64,000 nt of DNA. It comes from Kitasatospora sp. SUK 42. GTDB taxonomy: Bacteria; Actinomycetota; Actinomycetes; Streptomycetales; Streptomycetaceae. A program made the position numbers and the translations under genes. The stretch spans positions 1,249,895 to 1,313,894 of the forward strand of contig NZ_LFMD02000007.1 in NCBI RefSeq assembly GCF_015776785.2. The letters run 5' to 3'. Below, one piece after another: positions 51,963 through 59,956 of this stretch; positions within the stretch are counted from its first letter, which is position 1, and each line of letters begins with the position of its first letter. The notes under the pieces are model-generated. The model was not told where the DNA came from. It worked only from the letters and a program-made list of their open reading frames with translations, and ran no database searches.

Positions 51963-53048
51963 CTACAGCGGACGGCCCATCTGCTCCATGGAGGCCATGC
52001 AGTGCGTCCACGGGCGGACGCGGGCCCGCGCGGCCGCGACCACCTGGGCGACGTGCGCGGCCGCCGCGAGGGTCATGTGCCGGTGCCAGCCGTCGGAGCT
52101 GCGCCCCTCGTAGTCGAGCGTCCCCACGTGGGACGCGGAGCCGGCGAAGTCCTGCTCGACGCGCCGGGTGAGCTGGCCGAGTCGCAGCAGGACCCCCAGG
52201 GGCGTCGCCGTCAGATTGGTCAGCCAGCACTGGACCGGCTGCTCCTGCCCGCCGTTCCACTGCCCCACCAGCAGCAACGGGTGGTTCGCCCACTCCACCC
52301 GCACGCCCGCGACCAGGCTCCGGCGGAGGGCGCCCGTCGCCGGGTCCGTCCACTCCGCCGGCCGCCCGAGCATCCGGTTGAGCCGCAACAGCCGGGCGGC
52401 GGGCAGCGGACGGCCGGCCCGCCCCTGCCCCGCACCCCGTTCCAGCACCGGCAGGTCGGCGGGCACGGCGGACAGCAGCGGCGCGCCCGCCCGCACGTAC
52501 CGGTCGAAGACGGGACGCAGGTAGGCCGCCGGGACGTCCAGGACGACCGGGCGGGGCCCGATCGCGCTCGGGTCGCACACCGCCGTCGCCGACGCGACGT
52601 ACTCGGCGGCCTCCTCGCCGGAGCCCAGCAGGTTCCACTTCACGGGCACGGCGACGTCCCTGGCCACCCCCCACACACCGATCGCCTGCCGGCTCCGCCT
52701 GGGGATCGGCTGCGCGTGCACCACCCAGGCGGCGAAGCGCAGTTCGTTGTCGGCGTGGCGCTGGAGGGCCTGGCTGACCGGCCCCCAGTCCCAGGTGGAG
52801 GAGGCGATGAAGTGGTGCAGGCTCTGCGCGAGTTCGGGGCCGCCGACCTGCGCGGCGATGTTCCGGATCGACTTGCGGCCCTGCGCCGCGATCAGCCCGC
52901 GCAGGTACAGGGCGCCCTTGGCCCGCTGGTCGCTGCGGGGCAGCGGGGCGAACAGCACCTCGGACAGCTCGTCCAGGACGCTGCCGCCCATCGGGCCGGC
53001 CGGAGCACGGCGGGGGTCGGGGCTTCTCCTCGCGGGGGCGGTTCCCAT
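51963..53048 (-). CDS. Domesticated IS701-family transposase-like protein
   Basis: A 361-residue protein of the IS701/DDE_5 type, a group that also includes transposase-like regulators in streptomycete gene clusters. The N-terminus reads FAPLPRSDQRAKGALYLRGL and IAAQVGGPELAQSLHHFIAS, the usual family start. The first catalytic Asp, in a DDTGFPKQG-like context in active enzymes, is missing: here it is VVHAQPIPRRSRQAIGVWG. A possible second acidic residue is in RPVVLDVPAAY, and the third (YEGRSSDGWHRHMTLAAAA) is kept. No terminal inverted repeats are visible. It is therefore probably inactive for transposition and reused as a DNA-binding protein. Confidence 0.8.
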   Translation of the reverse strand: MGTAPARRSPDPRRAPAGPMGGSVLDELSEVLFAPLPRSDQRAKGALYLRGLIAAQGRKSIRNIAAQVGGPELAQSLHHFIASSTWDWGPVSQALQRHADNELRFAAWVVHAQPIPRRSRQAIGVWGVARDVAVPVKWNLLGSGEEAAEYVASATAVCDPSAIGPRPVVLDVPAAYLRPVFDRYVRAGAPLLSAVPADLPVLERGAGQGRAGRPLPAARLLRLNRMLGRPAEWTDPATGALRRSLVAGVRVEWANHPLLLVGQWNGGQEQPVQCWLTNLTATPLGVLLRLGQLTRRVEQDFAGSASHVGTLDYEGRSSDGWHRHMTLAAAAHVAQVVAAARARVRPWTHCMASMEQMGRPL

Positions 53049-53167
53049 ACCAGCGACAACGGGAGCCCGGGGGCGCCTATTCCGCTTCGGCCGAAATCGC
53101 CGGACTGACCGTCAAAGTACCGTTGTCGTAGGTGAGTTGAAAACGCCGGAGAGTACGTCCGGCTCGA

Positions 53168-54400
53168 CTACGGGGCCTCCCCGGCGGGTTCGGCCGGCCC
53201 CGCGACTCCCGCGTCGAGCGCCGCGGGCTCCGGCGAGTCGCGGCGCGCGCGGGCCCACATCAGCAGCGAGAGGAGCAGGGCGGCCGCGGTGGCGAGGGCC
53301 GCGGTCAGGGTGACGGCCCGGACGTCGAAGCCGAGGCCGATGGTCTCCCCGCCGAGCCACGCGCCCAGCCCGTTGCCCAGGTTGAACGCGGACACGTTGG
53401 CCGACAGCGCGAGGGCCGGCGCGGCGGCGGCCACCGCGAGGATGCGCGCCTGGAGCGCCGGAATGATCGAGAAGCCGGCGGCGCCGAACAGGAAGAGCGC
53501 GGCGACGGCGGGGGCCTGGTGCGGCGCGGCGAGCCAGAACAACAGGAGCGAGGCCAGCAGGGCGCTCTGGGCGCGCAGCACTCCGCGCATGACGTCGCGG
53601 TCCGCGGCCCTGCCGCCCAGGATGTTGCCCAGCACGGAGCCGATGCCGAAGACGATGAGCAGGACGCCCACCAGGGCGGGCGCGAAGCCGCCGACGTCGC
53701 GGAGCAGCGGCGCCAGGTAGGTCGAGGTGGTGAAGACCGCACCCTGGGCCAGCACCGTGATCAGCATGGAGAGTTGGAGGCCCCCCTGGCGGAACACCTT
53801 CAGCTGTTCGCGCAGCGGGGCGCCCTCCTCGACGGCCCCTTCGCGCCCGGTGGTCAGGCCGCCCGGAACGAAGCGGTGGATGAGCAGGGTGCACAGCACC
53901 GCGAAGGCCGTGATGTAGACGAAGGTGGAGCGCCAGCCGAAGTGCTGCCCGATGAGCGTGCCGATCGGGGAGCCGAGCACGTTGGCGAAGTTGAAGCCCA
54001 GCGCGATCTTGGCCATCGCAGTCGCCTGCCTGTCCGGCGGGGACATCAGCGCGGCGACGTGCCAGGCCACGGCGGCGAAGGTGCCGTGGCTGAGCGAGGT
54101 GAAGATCCGCGCGCCCATCAGCGTCCCGTAGTCGGGAGCCAGCACGGCGACGACGTTGCCGAGGACGAAGACGCCCATGAGGCCGAGCAGCAGCCCCTTG
54201 CGGGACCACTTGGCGGTCAGCAGGGTGATGACCGGGCCGCCGATGGTCACCCCCAGCGCGTAGCCGGTGACCAGCAGCCCGGCCGTCGGGATGGACACGT
54301 CCAGGTCGGTCGACATCTCGGGCAGGATCCCCGCGATGACGACCTCGGCGGTGCCCACGCAGAAGACCCCGAGCATCAGGGCCAGGAGAGGGAGTGGCAT
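53168..54400 (-). CDS. MFS efflux transporter (AraJ/DHA1-type)
   Basis: A 410-residue drug:H+ antiporter with twelve helices. Features are LMLGVFCVGTAEVVIAGILP, the A-motif loop LLTAKWSRKGLLLG, FTSLSHGTFAAVAWHVAALM and the second-half loop GGRAADRDVM. The ATG 54400 after GAAAGG fits the first helix; a longer reading would add unrelated residues. It is divergent from a MarR-family gene and shares with it a 170-bp promoter region containing the GATGCATTC motif, the typical layout of a MarR-controlled multidrug pump. Confidence 0.88.
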   Translation of the reverse strand: MPLPLLALMLGVFCVGTAEVVIAGILPEMSTDLDVSIPTAGLLVTGYALGVTIGGPVITLLTAKWSRKGLLLGLMGVFVLGNVVAVLAPDYGTLMGARIFTSLSHGTFAAVAWHVAALMSPPDRQATAMAKIALGFNFANVLGSPIGTLIGQHFGWRSTFVYITAFAVLCTLLIHRFVPGGLTTGREGAVEEGAPLREQLKVFRQGGLQLSMLITVLAQGAVFTTSTYLAPLLRDVGGFAPALVGVLLIVFGIGSVLGNILGGRAADRDVMRGVLRAQSALLASLLLFWLAAPHQAPAVAALFLFGAAGFSIIPALQARILAVAAAAPALALSANVSAFNLGNGLGAWLGGETIGLGFDVRAVTLTAALATAAALLLSLLMWARARRDSPEPAALDAGVAGPAEPAGEAP

Positions 54401-54439
54401 GGCAGGCCAAGCCTTTCGGAGGAAGCCAGGCGCATTGAA

Positions 54440-54460
54440 GATGCATTCGATTGCATATAG
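54440..54460. promoter_or_regulatory. Putative MarR operator between pump and regulator
   Basis: GATGCATTCGATTGCATATAG, containing two TGCAT copies, in the divergent promoter. A 21-bp relative lies downstream of the MarR gene, inverted, at 55074-55094 (16 of 21 positions equal). Confidence 0.6.
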
Positions 54461-54570
54461 ATGATGGACGAACACCGCGGGGTGGTCAACCGCCGCAAGA
54501 AGCTACCCTGGGCAGCGGTGACGGACGGGCAGGCGGAACGTCTCGAAGGACTCAGTGAGGGGCCGCGTCG

Positions 54571-55029
54571 ATGGAGACATGGGGACCGGGCAGCGGTCGG
54601 GACGAGATCGCCGTCTGGCGGCAGCTCACCCGGCTGACGGAGCAGGTCAACGCGACCGCGGGCCGGCGGCTGGCCCGCAGCCACGGGGTCTCCCTGAACG
54701 AGCTGCTGCTCCTGCTCTCCCTGACCGGGCGGCGGGACGGCACGCTGCGGATGTCGGACCTGGTCAAGACGCTGGGCGCCAACCAACCGGCCGTCAGCCG
54801 AATGGTCGCCCGCCTTGAGGACGCCGAGTGGGTGACGCGCCGCAGCGCCCTGGACGACAAGCGGGGCGTGGACGTGCAGGTCACCGCGGCCGGCCGACAG
54901 TTGGCCGGGGCCGCGGAGCCGACCCTGCGCAAGGCCCTGGCCGAGGCGCTCGACGCGGCCGCGCTGGACGACTCCACCGCCTCACTGGTCGCCCGGCTGC
55001 GGTACGCGCCGGCCGTACCGATGGACTGA
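54571..55029 (+). CDS. MarR-family regulator of the MFS pump
   Basis: A 152-residue winged-helix regulator. Dimerisation helices (WRQLTRLTEQVNATAGRRLA) precede SLNELLLLLSLTG, the recognition helix ANQPAVSRMVARLED and the wing VTRRSALDDKRGVDVQVTAA with the Asp-Lys-Arg motif. ATG 54571 gives the family-type N-terminus. It is divergent from the MFS transporter gene, which it presumably represses until a drug-like inducer binds. The promoter region holds the motif described at 54440. Confidence 0.88.
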   Translation: METWGPGSGRDEIAVWRQLTRLTEQVNATAGRRLARSHGVSLNELLLLLSLTGRRDGTLRMSDLVKTLGANQPAVSRMVARLEDAEWVTRRSALDDKRGVDVQVTAAGRQLAGAAEPTLRKALAEALDAAALDDSTASLVARLRYAPAVPMD

Positions 55030-55073
55030 GCACCCGCACCGCCCCCACCGGCGGCGCACCCTCAGCTCCTCAT

Positions 55074-55094
55074 GTAGATGAATTTGAATGCATC
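55074..55094. promoter_or_regulatory. Second, inverted copy of the MarR operator-like motif
   Basis: GTAGATGAATTTGAATGCATC, the reverse complement of GATGCATTCAAATTCATCTAC, matching the site at 54440 at 16 of 21 positions. It is about 105 bp before the YqeB-like gene, suggesting this gene joins the same regulon. Confidence 0.55.
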
Positions 55095-55199
55095 AAATAC
55101 ACCCTCAGCCGCATCACGGTGCATGCATGGCCCATGCCAGCCCCGGGCTCCCGCGCCACCCGATCGCCGATAACTATCGAACCTGCTACGGTCGTAGTC

Positions 55200-55691
55200 A
55201 TGACGAAAGAATTCGGCGCTCAGTCCGCCGCGACCGAGCTCCGGATGAGCCTGAGCACCAGAGTGGTCGTCTGGGTCTTCTGCGGCGCGGCCGGCGCCGG
55301 TCTCGGCTTCGCCGTCCCGTGGCTCCTCCAGTTCGCCGCCAGGCACCCGATCCCGTACGCGGACACCGTGAAGTTCCTGGGCTCGTTCGACTCCCCGGCC
55401 ATGGTGATCGGCCGGCCGGCCCTGCTCGCCGCCGTCGGCCTCGCGATCGGACTGTTCATCACCTACCACAGCGCCACGCTGCGCATCTCGGACGCGTCCA
55501 TCACGATCACCGAGGGCGACGACACCCGGGTGATCGCCCGGGAGCAGGTCGGCGGCGTCTTCCGGCACGGCGGCAAGGTGCGGATCGAGTCGCCGGTCGG
55601 GCGCGTCCTCTTCGACGACGACGTCGAGGGCGGCAGGGCCGCCGTCTCCGCGGCCTTCCGCCGCCACGGCTACCCGTGGGAAGGCGCCTGA
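55200..55691 (+). CDS. YqeB-like membrane protein with PH-like domain
   Basis: A 163-residue protein with two or three hydrophobic segments in its first ~100 residues (VVVWVFCGAAGAGLGFAVPW; LLAAVGLAIGLFITYHSATL). The C-terminal part forms strands (ATLRISDASITITEGDDTRV) and ends HGYPWEGA, the closing motif of actinobacterial YqeB-type PH-like proteins. It is shorter than typical relatives. Function is unknown; a membrane scaffold or lipid-contact role is inference. ATG 55200 follows an AT-richer leader containing the GATGCATTC-like motif. Confidence 0.65.
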   Translation: MTKEFGAQSAATELRMSLSTRVVVWVFCGAAGAGLGFAVPWLLQFAARHPIPYADTVKFLGSFDSPAMVIGRPALLAAVGLAIGLFITYHSATLRISDASITITEGDDTRVIAREQVGGVFRHGGKVRIESPVGRVLFDDDVEGGRAAVSAAFRRHGYPWEGA

Positions 55692-55779
55692 GCCGGCGGC
55701 CGGCACCACCCCCGCTCCCGTGTGGCACAGTGACCGGACGGCCCCCACCGGGGTCCGCCGCCGAGAACCGAGGTCTCCC

Positions 55780-56622
55780 GTGTCCGAGTACAGAGCCGCA
55801 CCGCGGACGGTCGTCGAAGCCTGCTTCGACCCCCAGGGCACCGCCTCGCTCGACTACGTCTACGACGTCGCCGCGGCGGCCGGGCTGTCGGACCAGCCGG
55901 TCCGGCTGGCGATCCGCCGGCTGGCGGCGGCGGGCGTCCTGCGACAGGAGGGGCGGGGCCGGAAGGGCCGCCTCGTGCTGACCGACGCGGGCCGGCTCCG
56001 CGCCGACCAGGACGTCCGCCACGTCGAGCTCGCCTACGCGCAGGACGCCGGGCTCGCCGCCTGGGACGGACTCTGGCGGCTGTACACCTTCTCCGTCCCC
56101 GAGCAGCACCGGCCGGAACGCGACGCCCTGCGGACCGCGCTGACCCGACTCGGCGGCGCCCCGCTCGCACCCGGCGCGTACGTCAGCCCGCACGACCTCC
56201 TGGAGGAGCTCGCCGCCGAGACCTCGGAGGCGACCGTCGGCTCCTACCTGATCACGGCGGAGGCCACCCGCCTGATCGGCCCGGGGTTCACCGGCCCCGC
56301 CGCCATCGCGGAGCGCCTCTGGCCGGCGGCCGGGACCGTCGAGGCGTACCAGCCGCTCGCCGCGGCGCTCGACGAGGACTCCCGCCACGGCGAGCGCGGT
56401 TCCGTCGAGCTCGTGGTGGCCGCGCTACGGCTGGCCGAGGCGTTCGACCACGCCCTGGAACGGGATCCGCTCCTCCCCCTCGAACTGCGTCCCGCCCCCT
56501 GGCCGCCGACGCGGATCAGGCGGGACTTCCAGGAGGCCTGGACCGCGATCCGCGACCGGGCGCCGGACCTCTCGCTCTTTCGCGCCTTCGACACGCCCGG
56601 CCCCACGGAGCTGAACGGCTAA
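55780..56622 (+). CDS. PaaX-family transcriptional regulator
   Basis: A 280-residue regulator resembling PaaX, the phenylacetyl-CoA responsive repressor. The N-terminal winged helix has YVYDVAAAAGLSDQPVRLAI and RRLAAAGVLRQEGRGRKGRL; the middle has WDGLWRLYTFSVPEQHRPER, the PaaX core, and the C-terminus is helical. GTG 55780 follows GAGG and gives the family N-terminus. Phenylacetate genes are not in the window, so its ligand and targets are open. It converges on the intergenic region before the ferredoxin operon. Confidence 0.85.
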   Translation: MSEYRAAPRTVVEACFDPQGTASLDYVYDVAAAAGLSDQPVRLAIRRLAAAGVLRQEGRGRKGRLVLTDAGRLRADQDVRHVELAYAQDAGLAAWDGLWRLYTFSVPEQHRPERDALRTALTRLGGAPLAPGAYVSPHDLLEELAAETSEATVGSYLITAEATRLIGPGFTGPAAIAERLWPAAGTVEAYQPLAAALDEDSRHGERGSVELVVAALRLAEAFDHALERDPLLPLELRPAPWPPTRIRRDFQEAWTAIRDRAPDLSLFRAFDTPGPTELNG

Positions 56623-57000
56623 GACGCGCCCCGCAGCAGGGCGTCGATCCGTACGGCCACGGACAGCAGCTCCCGGTCGGCCGCCCGGCGTGTCCCCGGG
56701 CCGGAACCACCCGGGGCTCGGCCCACCCGCGGCGCAGCGGCCCCGGCGAAGCCGTACGGAACCCGTGGAGGCATCACCCGTACGGCCGTCTCCCCAGTCG
56801 GGGCGAGGCCCACCCACGGGTCGCGGCGGCCCGGGAGCACTCACCTCATTGGCCCGGTGGACATGCGCCGCCCCCGCCGGACCTCCCATGGTGGAGCGGG
56901 GGCGGCTCGTGTCCGAGGAGAGCCTCTCGGGTCCGGAGGGGGCCGGGGCAACCCGAACAGGCCCGACGACATCCGAAGAACCCGAGGAAGCGGAGACCTG
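56623..57000. other. Intergenic region before the ferredoxin/P450 operon
   Basis: A 378-bp stretch with no clear gene. A minus-strand reading of 73 codons (56619-56840) lacks a ribosome-binding site and is probably not real, though its end looks protein-like. The half nearest the ferredoxin presumably holds the promoter; no -35/-10 pair is convincing. GAAGCGGAGACC serves as ribosome-binding site at the ferredoxin start. Confidence 0.4.
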
Positions 57001-57237
57001 ATGAGGCTTGTCGTTGATCTCAACCGGTGCCAGGGGTACGCGCAGTGCGCCTTCCTGGCACCGGACGCGTTCACCATGCACGGTGACGAGGCGCTGATGT
57101 TCGATTCGCAGCCCGACGACCGGCAGTGGGAGGCCGTGCTGCGCGCGGCCGAGGCCTGCCCGGTCAAGGCCATCACCGTGGAGGGCCCGGGCGGCGTGCC
57201 GGCCGGGGAGAGGTCGGGTGCTTCCGGTGTCGCTTGA
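57001..57237 (+). CDS. 3Fe-4S ferredoxin
   Basis: A 78-residue ferredoxin of the type that feeds electrons to cytochrome P450s. It begins MRLVVDLNRCQGYAQCAFLA, where the Cys-x5-Cys pattern lacks the middle ligand needed for a 4Fe-4S cluster, and EACPVKAITV supplies the third Cys. A 3Fe-4S cluster is therefore expected. It overlaps the reductase by 20 bp; the P450 follows, so the three form an electron-transfer unit. Start ATG 57001. Confidence 0.92.
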   Translation: MRLVVDLNRCQGYAQCAFLAPDAFTMHGDEALMFDSQPDDRQWEAVLRAAEACPVKAITVEGPGGVPAGERSGASGVA

Positions 57238-58621
57238 CGGGTCCCTGGAGAGGCTCAGGCGTGAGGGCCGCATCGTCATCGTGGGCGCCTCCCTGGCCGG
57301 CCTGCGGGCCGCCGAGACGCTCCGCGAGGAGGGCTTCACCGGCACCCTGACGATGGTCGGCGACGAGCCCCACGAGCCGTACGACCGGCCGCCGCTGTCC
57401 AAGCAGGTCCTGCTCGACAGGGTGCCCGCCGACCACACGAAACTGCCCCGGCGCCGGCCCGTGGACGCCGAGTGGCGGCTCGGGGTGGCGGCCACCGGGC
57501 TGGACCTGGCGGCCAGGCGGGTGCGCCTGGCGGACGGCAGCGAGCTGGACTACGACCGGCTGCTGATCACCACCGGCGTCCGCGCCCGCCCCTGGCCGCA
57601 GGAGCTGGAAGCCGAACTGGACGGCGTCTTCGTGCTGCGCACCAGCGACGACGCGGCGCAGCTGCACCGCCGCCTGAGCGCCGGGCCCCGCCGGGTGCTG
57701 GTCATCGGGGCCGGGTTCGCCGGCTCCGAGATCGCCTCCGCCTGCCGCGAGCGGGGGCTGGACGTCACCGTCGCGGAGCGCGGGGCGGCGCCGCTGGTCG
57801 GTGCGCTCGGCGGGGTCGTCGGCGAGGTGGCCGCCGCCATGCAGCGGGAGGCCGGTGTGGACCTGCGCTGCGGCATCACCGTGACCGGCCTGGAGGGCGA
57901 CGCCGCCGGGCGCCTGCGGTGCGCGCACCTGTCGGACGGCAGCAAGGTCGAGGTCGAGGTGGCGGTGGTCTGCCTGGGCGCGACCCGCAACACCGAGTGG
58001 CTCGCCGACTCCGGTCTCGGGGCCGGCCCGCGCGGGATCGCCTGTGACGCCGGGTGCCGGGCCTTCGACGTGCGGGGCATCGTCACCGACGACGTCTTCG
58101 TCGCCGGGGACGTCGCCCGCTCCCCGCACCCGCTCTTCGGCTACCAGTTCCTCTCCCTGGAGCACTGGGGCAACGCGGTCGCGGGCGCCGAGGTCGCCGC
58201 CCACAACATGATCAGCGCCAGTGCGGACCGCCGCCCGCACATCTGGACGCCGTCCTTCTGGTCGGCCCAGTTCGGGGTCAACATCAAGTCCGTCGGGGTG
58301 CCGCCGATGGGCGACGAGATCATCGTCACCCAGGGCTCCCTCTCCGAGCGCCGCTTCACCGCGGCCTACGGCCACCACGGCCGCGTCATCGCCGCCGTCA
58401 CCTTCGACCAGGCGAAGTGGCTGGGCTTCTACCAGCACCTGATCGAGCGGGCCGCGCCGTTCCCGCCGGACTTCCCCACCGTCGACCGCCGGCCCGAGGG
58501 GAGGCACCCGGTACCGGCCGGGTTCCCCGACCCCTCGCTGCCCAGCCACGGCCCCACCGTCACGCTCAGCGGCCACTCGCCCAGCGACCGGCGCATCTCC
58601 TTCACCCCGCTCCGCGCCTGA
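57218..58621 (+). CDS. NAD(P)H:ferredoxin reductase (FAD pyridine-nucleotide type)
   Basis: A 467-residue flavoprotein reductase. The FAD site is RIVIVGASLAGLRAAETLRE; the NAD(P)-binding motif is VLVIGAGFAGSEIASACRER; DRPPLSKQ near residue 50 and the FAD-proximal VFVAGDVARSPHP complete the family pattern. It carries electrons from NAD(P)H to the overlapping ferredoxin for the P450. The GTG 57218, preceded by GGGGAGAGG, starts 20 bp inside the ferredoxin gene. The C-terminal ~60 residues are a Pro/Arg-rich tail beyond the usual length. Confidence 0.9.
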   Translation: MLPVSLDGSLERLRREGRIVIVGASLAGLRAAETLREEGFTGTLTMVGDEPHEPYDRPPLSKQVLLDRVPADHTKLPRRRPVDAEWRLGVAATGLDLAARRVRLADGSELDYDRLLITTGVRARPWPQELEAELDGVFVLRTSDDAAQLHRRLSAGPRRVLVIGAGFAGSEIASACRERGLDVTVAERGAAPLVGALGGVVGEVAAAMQREAGVDLRCGITVTGLEGDAAGRLRCAHLSDGSKVEVEVAVVCLGATRNTEWLADSGLGAGPRGIACDAGCRAFDVRGIVTDDVFVAGDVARSPHPLFGYQFLSLEHWGNAVAGAEVAAHNMISASADRRPHIWTPSFWSAQFGVNIKSVGVPPMGDEIIVTQGSLSERRFTAAYGHHGRVIAAVTFDQAKWLGFYQHLIERAAPFPPDFPTVDRRPEGRHPVPAGFPDPSLPSHGPTVTLSGHSPSDRRISFTPLRA

Positions 58622-58639
58622 CCCGGAAGGACCCACACC

Positions 58640-59878
58640 ATGACGTCGGTCGCGCTCCTGCGCCAGATCACCGACTACGCCAACCGCCACGACCCGTACC
58701 CGCTGTACGCCGAGCTCCGCAGGACCCCGGTGGTCCAGGACGAGACGGGGCCCTACCTGGTCAGCACGTACTGGGAGATCCACCACCTGCTCCACGACCC
58801 GCGGCTCAGCTCCGACCTGCGCAACCTGAACCCCGAGGTGGCCAGGTCCATCGGCCACGAGGAGGACCCGAACCTGCCGCCGGCCTTCATCAGGCTCGAC
58901 CCGCCCGAGCACGACCGGCTGCGCCGGCTGGCGAACCGGCCCTTCGGACCGCCGCACTCCCCGCGCCGGGTGTACGAGATGCGCGGCGAGCTCGACGAGA
59001 TCGTGGCCGGCCTGATCGACGGTTTCCGGGACCGGGGGCAGATCGACCTCGTCGACGACTTCTCCTACCCCTTCCCCGTCACGGTGATCTGCCGGCTGCT
59101 CGGGATCCCCCGTGAGGACGAGACCCGCTTCCACGCCTGGGCCGACACCATCGCCGCCAGCGTCGACCCCGTCCACGGCACGGACGAGGAGCGCGAGGCC
59201 CGGCTGCAGGGCGTCCGGCAGGCCCGGACCGACCTCGCCGCCTTCCTCTCCGACCTGATCGAGGAGCGCCGCCGCTCGCCCCGCGACGACATGCTCTCCG
59301 CGATGGCCACCAGCCACGGACCGGACGCCGAGATGTCGCTGGTGGAGATGGTCACCACCTCGATCCTGCTGCTGATCGCCGGCCACGAGACCACGGTCAA
59401 CCTCATCACCAACGGGATGCTCACACTGCTGCGCAACCCGGACGTCCTGAAGCGGCTCCGGGACGACCACGACCTGGTCGTCCCGCTGGTGGAGGAGCTG
59501 CTGCGCTTCGAACCGCCGGTGCAACTGCTGCCCCAGAAGACCACGTTGACCGACATCGACATCGCGGGGACCACCATCCCCAAGGGTGCCCAGGTCTGGC
59601 TGGTGCTCGCCGCCGGCAACCGGGACCCGCAGCGCTTCCCGAACCCGGACCGGTTCATCCCCGACCGGGCCGACAACCAGCACCTGGGATTCAGCAGCGG
59701 CGTGCACAACTGCTTCGGCTCGCCCCTCGCCCGGCTGGAGGCGCAGATCGCCCTGACCGAGCTGGTCCGCCGGATCGACAACCCCCGGCTGGTCGAGGAT
59801 CCGCCGCCGTACCGCCAGAACGCGGTCCTGCGCGGGCCGCGGCACCTGGGCATCGCCTTCGACGGGCTCAGGCAGTAG
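58640..59878 (+). CDS. Cytochrome P450
   Basis: A 412-residue class I P450 monooxygenase. The I-helix is LLLIAGHETTVNLI near 243, the ExxR pair is in EELLRFEPP near 285, and the heme-ligand loop FSSGVHNCFGSPLAR near 350 has Cys357. The acid-alcohol pair (Glu-Thr) is intact. It takes electrons from the ferredoxin and reductase encoded just upstream (18-bp gap). The sequence class resembles CYP105/107-like actinobacterial hydroxylases; the substrate cannot be read. A strong hairpin follows. Confidence 0.93.
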   Translation: MTSVALLRQITDYANRHDPYPLYAELRRTPVVQDETGPYLVSTYWEIHHLLHDPRLSSDLRNLNPEVARSIGHEEDPNLPPAFIRLDPPEHDRLRRLANRPFGPPHSPRRVYEMRGELDEIVAGLIDGFRDRGQIDLVDDFSYPFPVTVICRLLGIPREDETRFHAWADTIAASVDPVHGTDEEREARLQGVRQARTDLAAFLSDLIEERRRSPRDDMLSAMATSHGPDAEMSLVEMVTTSILLLIAGHETTVNLITNGMLTLLRNPDVLKRLRDDHDLVVPLVEELLRFEPPVQLLPQKTTLTDIDIAGTTIPKGAQVWLVLAAGNRDPQRFPNPDRFIPDRADNQHLGFSSGVHNCFGSPLARLEAQIALTELVRRIDNPRLVEDPPPYRQNAVLRGPRHLGIAFDGLRQ

Positions 59879-59900
59879 CCCCCGGCCCGTTCCCCTTCCC

Positions 59901-59948
59901 GGACGTGCCCCGGCCCGCCGCTCGTCCGCGGCGGGCCGGGGCACGTCC
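59901..59948. terminator. 21-bp perfect hairpin between convergent genes
   Basis: Arms 59901-59921 and 59928-59948 are perfectly complementary with a six-base TCGTCC loop. It lies between the P450 and the convergent GH15 gene and should terminate both. Confidence 0.92.
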
Positions 59949-59956
59949 GGCAGCGG

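Noticed and set aside
51963..53048. Active insertion sequence
   Set aside because: No flanking inverted repeats or target-site duplication seen and the first catalytic Asp is missing.
56619..56840. Minus-strand 73-codon reading between PaaX and ferredoxin genes
   Set aside because: No ribosome-binding site, overlaps the PaaX stop, and no recognisable family; noted only because its C-terminus looks protein-like.
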